Shown here: one piece after another, positions 26,112-35,452 of the stretch
Numbering within the stretch: the first letter of the stretch is position 1
Layout of the letters: each line of letters opens with the position of its first letter
DNA from: Myxococcales bacterium
GTDB lineage: Bacteria; Myxococcota; Bradymonadia; UBA7976; UBA1532
Direction: 5' to 3'
Length of the DNA stretch: 46,127 bases
Assembly: GCA_020633515.1 (NCBI GenBank)
Contig: JACKDM010000038.1
Location: 1 to 46,127, forward strand
Position numbers and translations under genes: made by a program
Notes under the pieces: generated by a model
Database searches by the model: none
Told to the model about the DNA's origin: nothing
Seen by the model: the letters and a program-made list of their open reading frames with translations, nothing else

Positions 26112-29042
26112 TCAGAAGCCCCGGATGTTCGACGAGACGTGCGTCACCCCGTCCACCAGCGCCCGGAAGTCCGCCCGCGCGAAGTCGAAGGCATCGAGCA
26201 ACCCGAGCCCGTAACACGAGATCCGCATCTCCAGCCGATCATCCTCCGGCGTCGCCCCCACGTTGATGAAGCCCGCGCTCGGCCCCAGCGGCCACGCCCG
26301 CGGCAGCCGCGGGAAGCTCACCGCGCCCGGATCACCCGCCACGTAGACCACCCAGTTCGGCCGCTCCACCGCGTCCACCCGGTTCGTGTTCGAACACGCG
26401 CCCGCCTGATAGACCGTGCGCACCTGCCGCACCACCTCCACCTGACACAGATCGACCGCCGGGCTCTCCGGCCGCTCGACCCGCTCCCAGGTGAAGTCGT
26501 AGTCCACCCGCGTCATCGCCGTCGTCGCGAAGAACCCGCCGAACTGCATCTGCCCGCCGTCCGCCCCGAGCGTCTCGCGATCGAGCACCGCCGTCACCGC
26601 GTTCACCTTCTCCGCCGGCATCCGCGCCGGATCGAGGTAGCTCCCCACCGCCGCGCCCAGGTAGCCGATGTTGCGGAACACCCCCGCCTGCCCCACCGTG
26701 GTCACGTCGAGCGACAGCACCCCATCGCGCACCGGATCGACCTGCTCCGGCTTCGCGCTCGCGAGCCCCATCGGGAACAGCCGCCCGCCGCCGTCGCCCC
26801 CGTCCCAGTCACCCACCGCGAAGCACATCACCCCGGTGTCCTCCGGCAGACCGCTCACCTCGCACGCCGCGTTCGCCGCCAGCGGATTGGCCAGCGGCAG
26901 CACCACGTCGTCGCGATCACCATCCACCGCGAAGTCGGGCAGCACCCCCAGCTCCTCCGGCTCCAGCAACTGGATCAACGCGCTCAGATCGGCCCCCCCT
27001 TGCAGCGCGTCCACGATCCCCTGCACCGGCACCTTGCCCCCCAGCGCCATGAGCTGATCCCCCGCCGGCCCCCGCGGGTAGCGATGCAGCGCGAAGCGAT
27101 GCTCCTCGATGTTGACCGCGAACCCGAACACCGACTCCGGCTGCCGCGGCACGTACAGGTTGCCCGGCACCGCCGCCGGCGGCACCAGCCCGCCCACGAA
27201 GCCCTCCGTCACCGGATCCCAGCAGTCGTAGCGCGACAGCAGCCGCGGCACCTGCAAGCGCGCCAGCAGCGCCAGATCGAACGAGCGCAGCACCAGCGCC
27301 AGATCGGCCTCGTTGTCCCGCGCGAGGCTCACGAAGTCGGTCACCTGCCCCGACACCAGCGCGATCGGATCATCCGGCGGCGCGATCGGCCGCAGCGGCA
27401 CCACCACCACGCTCCCGTCGAAGCCCATCAGCGTCACGTTCTCGTAGCCCTCGGCCCCCACCGTCACCGTCTGCGGCCCATACAGCGTGTCGCCGTAATC
27501 GACGATCGCGACCTCCCCGTTCGCCGCCGTGCGCAGCACCGTCGAGACATTGCCGAGCACGCCCTGCATCGCCGCCGCCGCGTCGGGTTGCAGCACATTG
27601 AGCGGCTGCTGCCCCACCATCACCCAGCCCCCCTCGATCGGCGTGCCCGCCCCCGCGTCGAGCACCCGCACCAGCAGGTTGCCCGCCATCGGGCTGCACC
27701 CACCCGTCAAGAGCGCGTTGTCCGCCACCGGCGGCGCCACCACCGACACCACCGGCCGCGCCGCCAGCGCCCGCCGGTTCCCATCGGCGCAGCCCACGCT
27801 CACCTCCGCGCGCAGCTCACCCGCCGCCGCCGGCGCCGTCACCACCCGCCAGAACGTCGTGCCCGTGTTCTGAAGCGGCCCCAGCGCCGCCCCCGGCACC
27901 GTGATCTCCACGTCCACCCCCGGGATCGCCTCCCCCGCCCCATCGCGGATCACCGCCGACACGATCGCCCGCGCCCCCGTGCCCGCCGTCAGGCACCCCA
28001 CCGTCACCTCGACCGGCGCCGCCACGTCCACATCCGGGCACGCCTCGACATCACAGCCCTCGTCGACCTGCCCGTCGCAGTCATCGTCCACCCCGTCGTC
28101 ACACACCTCGGCCCGCGGCACCACCTCGCCCCCGCACACCCCGAAGACCCCCGCCGCGCACACCTGCTCGCCCCCCCGACACGCCCCCCGCCCCTCGGTG
28201 CCCGCCGGCCCCGTATAGCAGGCCTGCCGCAGCCCATCGACCACCCGATCGCAGTCGTTGTCCACCCCATCACACAGCTCCGGGTTCCCCGGGAACCGCT
28301 CGGGATCGGCGTCGTCGCAGTCCCCCTCCGCCGTCGTCACCCCATCGCCATCCTCATCGCAGCCCTCGTCCACCGCCCCATCGCAGTCCTCGTCGAGCCC
28401 CCCGCCGCAGCGCTCCACCCCCGGCACCACCTGCCCCTCGCACACCCCATAGGCCCCCGCCACGCACCGCGCCGTGCCCGGCCGGCACACCCCGGTCAGC
28501 AGCGTGTCCTCCGGCCCGTCGTAGCACTGCTGCACCAGCCCCTCGTCGACCCGCCCATCGCAGTCCTCGTCGACCCCATCACAGCGCTCCGGCGCGTTCG
28601 GATAGATCTCCGGGTTGTTGTCATCACAGTCACCCGCCGCCACCCCCACCCCGTCGAAGTCGCAGTCGCGCACGCACGGCCGCATATCCGGCTCGAGGCT
28701 CATGTCGACCTCGACCGCCATGTCGGCCTCGACCGCCATGTCGACCTCGCCCCCCATGTCCACCTCGACGCTCACGTCCACCGCGACCGCCATATCGACC
28801 GCGACCGCCTCATCCGGCCGATCCATATCGACCGCGACCGCCTCATCCGGCCGATCCATATCGGCCACCGCATCCGGCGCGTCGCCATCCGGCGGCACAT
28901 CCCCATCCTGCCGCCCCACGATCGCGTCGCTGCCCACGTCGGCCGCCGGCGCCACCATGTCAGGATCCGCCTTCCGCGGCGGCGTCGGATCATCACACGC
29001 CAACAGCAGCACCGCCGCGGCGGCCAGAGCGCCCCACTTCAT
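26112..29042 (-). CDS. large lipoprotein with MopE-type Cys/Asp repeats
   Basis: Surface or envelope lipoprotein of 976 residues. The signal peptide ends in a perfect lipobox LLAC (C16). Residues about 20-120 are an Asp/Met/Val-rich low-complexity tether built from VDM-type repeats, including an exact 33-bp DNA duplication. Then come four or so MopE-like metal-binding motif repeats (PF11617 type) of the form GDCDD, CDGVDEDCDG and VDEGC, with paired Cys and Asp clusters likely to bind calcium. The C-terminal 600 residues contain Ig/CarboxypepD-like beta segments and an unrecognised domain. The ATG at 29042 follows GGGGGAGAG. These repeats are especially common in Myxococcota. PAP2 follows 5 bases after its stop. 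Confidence 0.88.
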   Translation of the reverse strand: MKWGALAAAAVLLLACDDPTPPRKADPDMVAPAADVGSDAIVGRQDGDVPPDGDAPDAVADMDRPDEAVAVDMDRPDEAVAVDMAVAVDVSVEVDMGGEVDMAVEADMAVEVDMSLEPDMRPCVRDCDFDGVGVAAGDCDDNNPEIYPNAPERCDGVDEDCDGRVDEGLVQQCYDGPEDTLLTGVCRPGTARCVAGAYGVCEGQVVPGVERCGGGLDEDCDGAVDEGCDEDGDGVTTAEGDCDDADPERFPGNPELCDGVDNDCDRVVDGLRQACYTGPAGTEGRGACRGGEQVCAAGVFGVCGGEVVPRAEVCDDGVDDDCDGQVDEGCDVEACPDVDVAAPVEVTVGCLTAGTGARAIVSAVIRDGAGEAIPGVDVEITVPGAALGPLQNTGTTFWRVVTAPAAAGELRAEVSVGCADGNRRALAARPVVSVVAPPVADNALLTGGCSPMAGNLLVRVLDAGAGTPIEGGWVMVGQQPLNVLQPDAAAAMQGVLGNVSTVLRTAANGEVAIVDYGDTLYGPQTVTVGAEGYENVTLMGFDGSVVVVPLRPIAPPDDPIALVSGQVTDFVSLARDNEADLALVLRSFDLALLARLQVPRLLSRYDCWDPVTEGFVGGLVPPAAVPGNLYVPRQPESVFGFAVNIEEHRFALHRYPRGPAGDQLMALGGKVPVQGIVDALQGGADLSALIQLLEPEELGVLPDFAVDGDRDDVVLPLANPLAANAACEVSGLPEDTGVMCFAVGDWDGGDGGGRLFPMGLASAKPEQVDPVRDGVLSLDVTTVGQAGVFRNIGYLGAAVGSYLDPARMPAEKVNAVTAVLDRETLGADGGQMQFGGFFATTAMTRVDYDFTWERVERPESPAVDLCQVEVVRQVRTVYQAGACSNTNRVDAVERPNWVVYVAGDPGAVSFPRLPRAWPLGPSAGFINVGATPEDDRLEMRISCYGLGLLDAFDFARADFRALVDGVTHVSSNIRGF
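28791..28856 (-). repeat. 33-bp perfect tandem duplication
   Basis: Two identical 33-base units (28791-28823 and 28824-28856) plus the first 7 bases of a third encode DMDRPDEAVAV twice in the tether of the MopE-like lipoprotein. The next 80 bases toward lower coordinates, 28700-28790, hold looser 18-bp repeats of the same codon pattern. Confidence 0.9.
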
Positions 29043-29174
29043 CGACTCTCCCCCTCTTCATCGAACGCGCGAAGACACCGGCATCCTCACGCATCGAGTC
29101 ACTCCGGTTCCAGTTCCCAATCACCCGAGGTTCGCCTCTGGCCGCCGCGCCCCAGACATGGCATCGTGCCGCCG

Positions 29175-30554
29175 ATGGGAACTCAGGACTCGATCGACGG
29201 CTTCTCGCCCCTCGGCCCGCTCGCCGACGGCCGCATCGCGGTGCACCGCGCCCACGACGGCCGCGACGGCGTCCTCACCCGCATCCCCGGCGCCGACCCC
29301 GTCGCCGCCCGCGAGACCACCCGCCGCCTCCGCGAGCTCACCGACCCGCACCTCTGGCCCGTGCTCGCCGCCGGCGTCGACGCCCACGGCGCCTACCTCA
29401 TCACCCCCCCCGTCCCCGCCGGCGGCACCCTCGCCGACCGCCCCGCCGCCACCCCCGCCGACGCCCGCGCCATCGGCGCCGCGCTCGTCGAAGCGCTCGC
29501 CGCCGCCCACCGCGCCGGGCTCACCCACGGCGCGCTCGACGCCGCCCACGTCTGCCTCGCCGACGGCGCCCCCCGCCTCACCGGCCTCGGCCTCGCCACC
29601 CTCCGCGGCGCCCGCGTCGACCCCGCCGACGACCTGCGCGCCCTCGCCGCGCTCTGGCGCGCGCTCGACCCCGAGCCCCCTGCCACCCTGCGCGCGCTCC
29701 TCGCCCGCCCCCCGGCCAACGCCGAAGCCTTCCGCCGCGCGCTCGACCGTGCCCGGCGGCGACCACGACTTCGACTTCGCGCCGCGCCGCGCCCGCCAGC
29801 GCCCCACGCCCGCCAGCGCCGCCGCCCCGCCTGCGCCCCGGCCGCCCCCACCGACGACGGCTGGGGCGTCGACCCCCGCCGACGCCGCGCCCCCGCGCCG
29901 ACTGGCTCGTCGGCGCCCGCGAGCTCGTCACCGCCTCCACCGCCGCCCCTGGCGAAGACACCTGGGGCGTGCACCCCAGCGACACCGAGCTCGAGACCTC
30001 CGCGCCCGCGCCGACGGCCCCTCGGCGACCCGGCCGCCGCGGCGCCTTCGCCATCGGCAACACCAGCGCCCGCCGCCCTGAACCCCCGCCCGCCCAGGAG
30101 CCCCATCGCCCGCTTCGCGCTCATCGCCATCGCCGCCGCCAGTGCTCCTCGTCGGCGCCCGCGTCGCCCTCAACCTCCTCACCGCCGAGCCCGCGCCCGC
30201 CCCCACCCTCGCCCCCGCTCCCCGCCGCCGACGCCACCGCCCCTGACGCCACCGCCCCCGCCGCCCAGGCCACCGACGCCGCCCCCCTGACGCCGCCCCC
30301 CCGACGCCGCCCTCCCCACCGTCACCATCACCATCGCCCCCGTCCCCGCCGACATCATCCGCCTCGCCGACGGCGCCACCATCTGCGCCGCCACCCGCGA
30401 GTGCGCCCTCCCCATCGACGTCGACTACGAAGCCCGCGCCCCCGGCCACAAACCCCGCCCCATCAGCGGCGACGACCTCTACGACCGCCGCCGCAGCGGC
30501 CACATGCGCGTCGTCCTCGAACCCGCCGACCGCCCCGCCCGCAAGAAACGCTGA
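29175..30554 (+). pseudogene. Ser/Thr pseudokinase membrane protein broken by several frame changes
   Basis: The first 195 codons after ATG 29175 encode a kinase fold stripped of catalysis: the ATP Lys region reads GVLTRIPG, HRDLKPEN reads HGALDAAHV and DFG reads TGLG. After about 29745 the protein-like sequence jumps frame repeatedly: VPGGDHDFDFAP (+1), TDDGWGVDP (0), DWLVGARELVTAS and EDTWGVHPSDTELET (+2), RSPIARFALIAIAAAS (0), VLLVGARVALNLLTAEP (+1), ADATAPDATAPAAQ (+2), then TVTITIAPVPADIIRLADG to the TGA at 30552 (0). The transmembrane helix itself is split at 30142. All breaks fall in C-rich runs. It is either a decaying gene or a cluster of assembly indels. Its stop faces the pilB-like stop 3 bases away. 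Confidence 0.65.
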
Positions 30555-30557
30555 CGC

Positions 30558-31724
30558 TCACGTCACCCGCAGCACCTCTTCGATCGACGTCTCCCCCGAC
30601 CGCACCCGCGCGAACCCCTCCGACCGCAGCCCCAAGAGCCCCCGCGTCTCCAGAAACGTCCGCAGCGCCACCCGCGTCGTCGACGCCTCCTTCACCAGAT
30701 CCGCCAGCTCGTCATCCACCTCGATCAGCTCGTAGATCCCCACCCGCCCCTCGTACCCCGTCTGATTGCACGCCCCGCACCCCACCGCCTGATACACCGC
30801 CACCCGCTCCCCCGGCCGCGCCTCCACCCGCGCCCGCAGCTCATCGTCCACCACCACCGGCCGCCGGCACCGCGTACACAGCCGCCGAACCAGCCGCTGC
30901 GCCAGCATCCCCTTCAGCGCCGACGCCACCACGTACCGCTCCAGCCCCATATCGAACAACCGCACGAACGTCTCGATCGCGCTCCCCGTATGCAGCGACG
31001 ACAACACCAGATGCCCCGTCAACGCCGCCTTGAACGCGATATCCGCCGTCTCCGCGTCCCGCATCTCACCCACCATGATCACATCGGGATCCTGCCGCAG
31101 CATCGAGCGCAGCCCCCGCGCGAACGTGAACCCGATCTTCGGATTGGCCTGCCCCTGGATGATGTCCGCGAAGCGATACTCGATCGGATCCTCCAACGTC
31201 ATGATATTGCGCGCCCGCGCATCGATCCGCCGCAGCACCGCATACAACGTCGACGTCTTCCCGCTCCCCGTCGGCCCGCACACCAACAGCAGCCCCTGCG
31301 ACCGCCGACTGAACCGCTCCATCGCCTCCGCCATCCGCGCCGGCATCCCCAGCGACTCCAGCGACAACTGCGACTTCCCGCTCGACAAGATCCGCAGCAC
31401 GATCTTCTCGCCGAACTCCGTCGGGAAGCTCGACAGCCGGACGTCCACCTCCTCCCCATCCAGCATCAGCCGGAACGCCCCATCCTGAGGCAGCCGCTTC
31501 TCCGCGATATCCAGCGAAGCCATCACCTTCAGCCGGCTCGCCACCGAATACCGGAACGCATCCGAGAACGCCGGCCGCTCCCCGAGCACCCCATCGATCC
31601 GAAACCGCACCCGCACCTCACCCACCCGCGGCTCGATATGCACATCGCTCGCCCCCTCCCGGATCGCCCGCGTCATGATCCGATCGACCAACGCGACCGC
31701 GCCCGCCTCTTCCTTCGTCGCCAT
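30558..31724 (-). CDS. GspE/PilB-family secretion ATPase, short form
   Basis: Hexameric AAA-like motor of the type II secretion/type IV pilus family. The 388-residue protein has Walker A GPTGSGKTST (150-159), Asp box TLEDPIEYRF, Walker B DPDVIMVGEMRD, His box TGHLVLSSLHT, and the four-Cys zinc finger CTRC ... CGACNQTGYEGRVGIYEL. It lacks the N-terminal MshEN/T2SSE_N domain of GspE and PilB (about 170 residues missing) and begins directly at the N2 PAS-like domain, so docking to a normal GspL/PilM platform is doubtful. No other secretion or pilus gene is in the window. It lies 17 bases after the ferritin-like gene and ends the amidohydrolase operon. The ATG at 31724 follows a G5 run. Confidence 0.9.
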   Translation of the reverse strand: MATKEEAGAVALVDRIMTRAIREGASDVHIEPRVGEVRVRFRIDGVLGERPAFSDAFRYSVASRLKVMASLDIAEKRLPQDGAFRLMLDGEEVDVRLSSFPTEFGEKIVLRILSSGKSQLSLESLGMPARMAEAMERFSRRSQGLLLVCGPTGSGKTSTLYAVLRRIDARARNIMTLEDPIEYRFADIIQGQANPKIGFTFARGLRSMLRQDPDVIMVGEMRDAETADIAFKAALTGHLVLSSLHTGSAIETFVRLFDMGLERYVVASALKGMLAQRLVRRLCTRCRRPVVVDDELRARVEARPGERVAVYQAVGCGACNQTGYEGRVGIYELIEVDDELADLVKEASTTRVALRTFLETRGLLGLRSEGFARVRSGETSIEEVLRVT

Positions 31725-31741
31725 CGCACCCCCGATCGACG

Positions 31742-32545
31742 CTACAAAACGATCCCCACCGACGCGAACGCCGCCGGCACATCATCCACCAACGCCCCCA
31801 GATAGGCCGCCCGAAACGCCTGCGGATCCGAGATCCCCACCGCCGCGAGCTGCGCCGCCGCCGCCGGATCGCCATACGCCGCCACCTCATCCGGCTCCAC
31901 CACATCCCGCCGCCGCATCGCCCGCACCCACCGCCGCCCCACCGCAGCCACCGCCTCATCCCCCGGCCACGCCAACCACTCCGCCCCCGCCCGCGCCACC
32001 CGCAGCAACGCCGCCCCGATCCGCCCGTGCAGCACCTCATCCGACGCGATCCGCCGCAGCACATCCCGAAACCCCGACGGCGGCAACGCCCCGATCGCAT
32101 GCGTCACCAACCGCAGCGCCACCACCTCCCCCACCGCGTACGTGCCCGCCACCATCTCCAGCAGCTCCCCCGCCAAGCTCCCCGCCCCCCGCGCCTGCTG
32201 CAAGTCCGCCACCTCGAACACCGCCCGCGGCCGCGCCCCCAACGCCTCCGCCGCCGCCATGCACAACGACAGATGCCGCTGCTCATCGAGCACCATGCAC
32301 AGCGCCAGCTCCTGCACATCCCGCGGCGCGTTCACATCGACCAGGAGCCCCCACAGCTTCCGCGCGATCATCACCCCCACATACTCCGACCGCGCCCGCT
32401 CCACCCACGCCCGCTGCGCCAGCACCGCCACATCGAACCGCAGCGCCGGCACCTCGAACACCGGCGCCTTCGCCAGCTTGCTCTTGAAGTAGCCCTCCCG
32501 CGCCAACGGCGACACATCGAACTGAAGCGTCAACGCCCGACTCAC
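31742..32545 (-). CDS. ferritin-like diiron-type protein
   Basis: Four-helix-bundle protein of 267 residues, probably cytoplasmic; activity unknown. It has paired ExxH-type motifs (MVLDEQRHLSLC and ASDEVLHGRIG) with carboxylate-bearing helices before each (RARSEYVGVMIARK and AGTYAVGEVVALRL), which fits a ferritin-like diiron site. It is shorter and differs in sequence from the 8535 diiron protein. The GTG at 32545 overlaps the TGA of the amidohydrolase gene (GTGA), so the two are translationally coupled. Likely alternatives are an R2-like oxidase or an iron-storage or repair protein. The 260-residue ferritin-like family of myxobacteria is the closest match I can suggest. Confidence 0.75.
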   Translation of the reverse strand: MSRALTLQFDVSPLAREGYFKSKLAKAPVFEVPALRFDVAVLAQRAWVERARSEYVGVMIARKLWGLLVDVNAPRDVQELALCMVLDEQRHLSLCMAAAEALGARPRAVFEVADLQQARGAGSLAGELLEMVAGTYAVGEVVALRLVTHAIGALPPSGFRDVLRRIASDEVLHGRIGAALLRVARAGAEWLAWPGDEAVAAVGRRWVRAMRRRDVVEPDEVAAYGDPAAAAQLAAVGISDPQAFRAAYLGALVDDVPAAFASVGIVL

Positions 32546-33777
32546 GGCTTCCCCTCGCCCGCCTTCTCCCCCGCCGCCTTCTCCCCCGCCGCCTTCTCCG
32601 CCGCCGCCCGCCTCCGCGCCGCCTCCCGCGCCGCCTGCTCCTTCCGCCACCCATCCCACGCATCCCGCGGCAGCATCGTCCCCGGCGCCCGCTCCACCTT
32701 CGGGATCCCCATCGCCTTCCACTCGATCACCCCGAACCCCGGCCGCGCCCCCGTCCCGCTCGGCGCCAGCGCGCTGAACCGCTCGAAGTTCCGCCACAGC
32801 ACCCCCTCCAACAGCTCCGGCGGCAACGCCAGCCCCCGCAGCGTCTTGCCCGGCACCGCCTCCGTCTCGTACGTCTCCTTGCTCAACATATCCAGGTAGG
32901 CCCGAAACCGCGCCGCCATCCACGGCACGCTCTTGCCCGCGTACGCCGTCACCACCACATCCGTCCCGAACATGAACCGCGTCGGATAATCCGCAAACAG
33001 CTCCCTGAACTTCTTCGGGCTCCGGCTGATCCGCTTCAAACCCGCCCCCAGGAAGTCATCGTGCCCGAAGCTCACGTCGCTATACACATTCGGGAAGGCA
33101 TCGAGCAGCGCCCGCAGCCGCGACGACCGGATCGACGACAGCACGAAGTGCGGCGCGATCACCTTCATATCCGGAAACGCCCGCAGCACCGCCAGCAGCT
33201 CATCGGCGAACCCCGGCGCCGTCGGCCCCGGGTTGACGTGCAGCATCACCGGCAGCCGCGTCTCCTGACAGTAAGCGAAGACCTCCATCATCCCCGGATC
33301 ATCCAGCGCCCGGGTATGAAAGAAGTACCCCGAAGCCCCCGGCCGCAGATCGTGCAGCCCGTGCCCGATATACAGCTTCAGCCCCTTCGCCCCCTCCGCC
33401 ACATACCCCTTCAACTTCGCCAGCTTCTCCGGATCCGTCGGATCGATCGTCGGCCACGCCTGGAACCGATCCGGCCACCGCCGCGCGATCTCCAGGATCT
33501 CCCGATTGTTCTCCTCGAACTGCGTGAACCCATCGCCCTGGTTCTCGGTGATCGTGAACCGCGACGACCCCATCAACGCCGTCAGCGCGATCCCCGCCCG
33601 ATCCATCGCCTCGAGCAGCTTCTCCGCCTCATTGAGCGACTCGATGTGCTCATGAACGTTGACCACCGTCCGCAGCATCGTCGGCGGCTCCACCGGCGGC
33701 CGAGCCACCCGCATCGCCACCACCCCCGCGCCCACCGCCACCGCCGCCACCAGGAGCACCACCGCGACTCGACGCAT
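32542..33777 (-). CDS. membrane-anchored amidohydrolase (PF04909-like)
   Basis: Metal-dependent TIM-barrel hydrolase of 411 residues with an N-terminal signal anchor (VAVVLLVAAVAVGAGVVAM). The metal motifs are NVHEHIES (H42, H44), KGLKLYIGHG (Lys), VMLHVNPG (His), VIAPHFV (His) and MFGTDVVV (Asp), so the site looks complete. The substrate is unknown; related enzymes act on cyclic or aromatic carboxylates. The tail is Lys/Glu/Ala-rich and made of a 15-bp tandem repeat. ATG 33777 is preferred over the adjacent GTG 33780 because GGAGG sits 4 bases before it. A sigma70-like promoter (33826-33798) lies just upstream. It starts the three-gene set with the ferritin-like protein and the short GspE/PilB ATPase. 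Confidence 0.85.
   Translation of the reverse strand: MRRVAVVLLVAAVAVGAGVVAMRVARPPVEPPTMLRTVVNVHEHIESLNEAEKLLEAMDRAGIALTALMGSSRFTITENQGDGFTQFEENNREILEIARRWPDRFQAWPTIDPTDPEKLAKLKGYVAEGAKGLKLYIGHGLHDLRPGASGYFFHTRALDDPGMMEVFAYCQETRLPVMLHVNPGPTAPGFADELLAVLRAFPDMKVIAPHFVLSSIRSSRLRALLDAFPNVYSDVSFGHDDFLGAGLKRISRSPKKFRELFADYPTRFMFGTDVVVTAYAGKSVPWMAARFRAYLDMLSKETYETEAVPGKTLRGLALPPELLEGVLWRNFERFSALAPSGTGARPGFGVIEWKAMGIPKVERAPGTMLPRDAWDGWRKEQAAREAARRRAAAEKAAGEKAAGEKAGEGKP
32561..32605 (-). repeat. 15-bp tandem repeat, three copies
   Basis: GCCTTCTCCCCCGCC occurs at 32561-32575 and 32576-32590, with a one-mismatch third copy at 32591-32605. It encodes the AAGEK-type tail of the amidohydrolase. Confidence 0.88.
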
Positions 33778-33797
33778 CACACCTCCAATCGCCCGAG

Positions 33798-33826
33798 AGC
33801 CTACCCGCGCCCACCCCCCGACTCAA
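33798..33826 (-). promoter_or_regulatory. candidate promoter of the amidohydrolase operon
   Basis: On the minus strand TTGAGT (33826-33821) and TAGGCT (33803-33798) are 17 bases apart, about 20 bases upstream of the start codon. Confidence 0.45.
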
Positions 33827-33892
33827 TCACCCGCTGGTCACCGCACCCCACCCCGGGCATCATGCTGACAAGACCACCCCCCGGAGCCACCG

Positions 33893-35452
33893 ATGAAACG
33901 GGCCCTCCTCCTCGGCCTCGCGATCCTCCTCCTCGCGATCGCCGCCGTGCTCTTCACCCCCTGGTTCATCGGCGTCGAGCGCACCGCCACCCGCTACGGC
34001 GACATCGAAGCCCCGCCCCCCTGGCGCTTCCCCGACGGCTTCATGTGGGGCGTCGCCGTCGCCGACCAGCAGATCGAACACCAGCAACCCTCCGACTGGA
34101 CCGCCTTCGAACGCCGCGCCATCACCGAAGGCCGAACCGGCACCGGCGACCGCGTCGGCGTCGCCCGGCCCGGCCACATCCACGACCTCGACCGGGTCAG
34201 CCCCGACGTCCGCCAGAAGAAGACCGACTTCGACCGCCGCTTCGCCGACGACTTCGCCGAGCTCGCCGCGCACGGCATCAACACCTACCGCTTCTCCATC
34301 TCCTGGGCCCGCCTCTTCCCCCGCCCCGACATGACCGAGCCCGACCCGCAAGCCATCGACTTCTACCGCCAGATCATCGGCGCCCTCAAGACCCACGGCC
34401 TCACCCCCCACGTCACCCTCTTCCACTTCGCGAGCCCCGAATGGTTCTGGCAGGAGACCGGCGGCCGCCGCGGCTGGGAGCGCGCCGACGCCATGGACCA
34501 CTGGCGCCGCTACGTCGACGCCGTCGTCGCCGCCTACGGCGGCGAGGTCCGCGACTGGTGCACCCTCAACGAACCCATGGTCTACATCTACAACGGCTAC
34601 CTCGAAGGCATCTTCCCCCCCCTCGAACGCCGCCCCGCCCCCCTCGACGCCGCCCCCGTCGTCGCCCGCCTCCTCGAAGCCCACGCGCTCGCCTACCAAG
34701 CCATCCACGAAGACGCCGCCCGCCGCGGCGCCTCCGCCCGCGTCGGCATCACCCAACACACCCGCGCCTTCGAACCCTGGCGCAACTGGAACCCCCTCGA
34801 CCGCATCGCCACCGGCTTCGTCCGCCAAGCCTTCATCTGGGACGTCCTCGATGCCATCGAGAGCGGCACCTATGCCATGACCGACACCGACTTCGAACAA
34901 GACATCCCCGCCCTCGCCGGCACCCAGGACTACATCGGCATCAACTACTACGGCCGCTTCTTCGTCGAAGTGAACCTCGGCGACATCGGCCGACCCATCA
35001 TCCACCCGAGCGACCCCAGCGACCCCGAAGAGACCCGGAGCGACCTCGGCTGGGCCATCCACCCCAAAGGCTTCGGCGACATCCTCATCGAAGCCCACCA
35101 ACGCTACAAGAAGCCCATCCAGATCCTCGAAAACGGCCTCGCCGACGCCGCGGCCGACGACCACCTCCGCCAGACCTTCCTCGTCACCCACCTCCGCGAG
35201 CTCTGGCGTGTCATGAACGAACACGGCGTCCCCATCGACGGCTGGTTCTACTGGTCGCACCTCGACAACTTCGAATGGGCCGAAGGCTTCGGCCCCCGCT
35301 TCGGCCTCTTCGCCGTCGACTACGACCGCGACTTCACCCGCACCCCCCGCCCGAGCGCGAAGCTCTACCAGCGCATCATCGAAGAGGGCGTCACCGCCGA
35401 CATGTGGGCCAAATACGGCCCCGGCGGCGGCGCGGCGCAGGTCTCCGAGTAG
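33893..35452 (+). CDS. glycoside hydrolase family 1 enzyme, membrane-anchored
   Basis: Retaining beta-glycosidase of 519 residues. An N-terminal hydrophobic helix (about 4-27) anchors or exports it. The GH1 barrel starts at FPDGFMWGVAVADQQIEHQ. It has the acid/base Glu in CTLNEPMV (E227) and the nucleophile in QILENGL (E413, from the usual TENG motif). It also has FSISWARLFP, INYYGRFF and WSHLDNFEWAEGF, all standard GH1 substrate-pocket segments. The sugar specificity is not clear. The ATG at 33893 follows CCGGAG. It diverges from the amidohydrolase operon. The stop is followed at once by the palindromic site that precedes the DUF2325 gene. Confidence 0.92.
   Translation: MKRALLLGLAILLLAIAAVLFTPWFIGVERTATRYGDIEAPPPWRFPDGFMWGVAVADQQIEHQQPSDWTAFERRAITEGRTGTGDRVGVARPGHIHDLDRVSPDVRQKKTDFDRRFADDFAELAAHGINTYRFSISWARLFPRPDMTEPDPQAIDFYRQIIGALKTHGLTPHVTLFHFASPEWFWQETGGRRGWERADAMDHWRRYVDAVVAAYGGEVRDWCTLNEPMVYIYNGYLEGIFPPLERRPAPLDAAPVVARLLEAHALAYQAIHEDAARRGASARVGITQHTRAFEPWRNWNPLDRIATGFVRQAFIWDVLDAIESGTYAMTDTDFEQDIPALAGTQDYIGINYYGRFFVEVNLGDIGRPIIHPSDPSDPEETRSDLGWAIHPKGFGDILIEAHQRYKKPIQILENGLADAAADDHLRQTFLVTHLRELWRVMNEHGVPIDGWFYWSHLDNFEWAEGFGPRFGLFAVDYDRDFTRTPRPSAKLYQRIIEEGVTADMWAKYGPGGGAAQVSE

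Noticed and set aside
29043..29174. ECF-type promoter (GGAACC) for the MopE-like gene
   Set aside because: GGAAC motifs occur on the minus strand but no convincing -10 partner at the right distance was found.
30558..31724. Type II secretion or type IV pilus operon
   Set aside because: Only the ATPase is present; no pilin, inner-membrane platform, secretin or prepilin peptidase is in the window.
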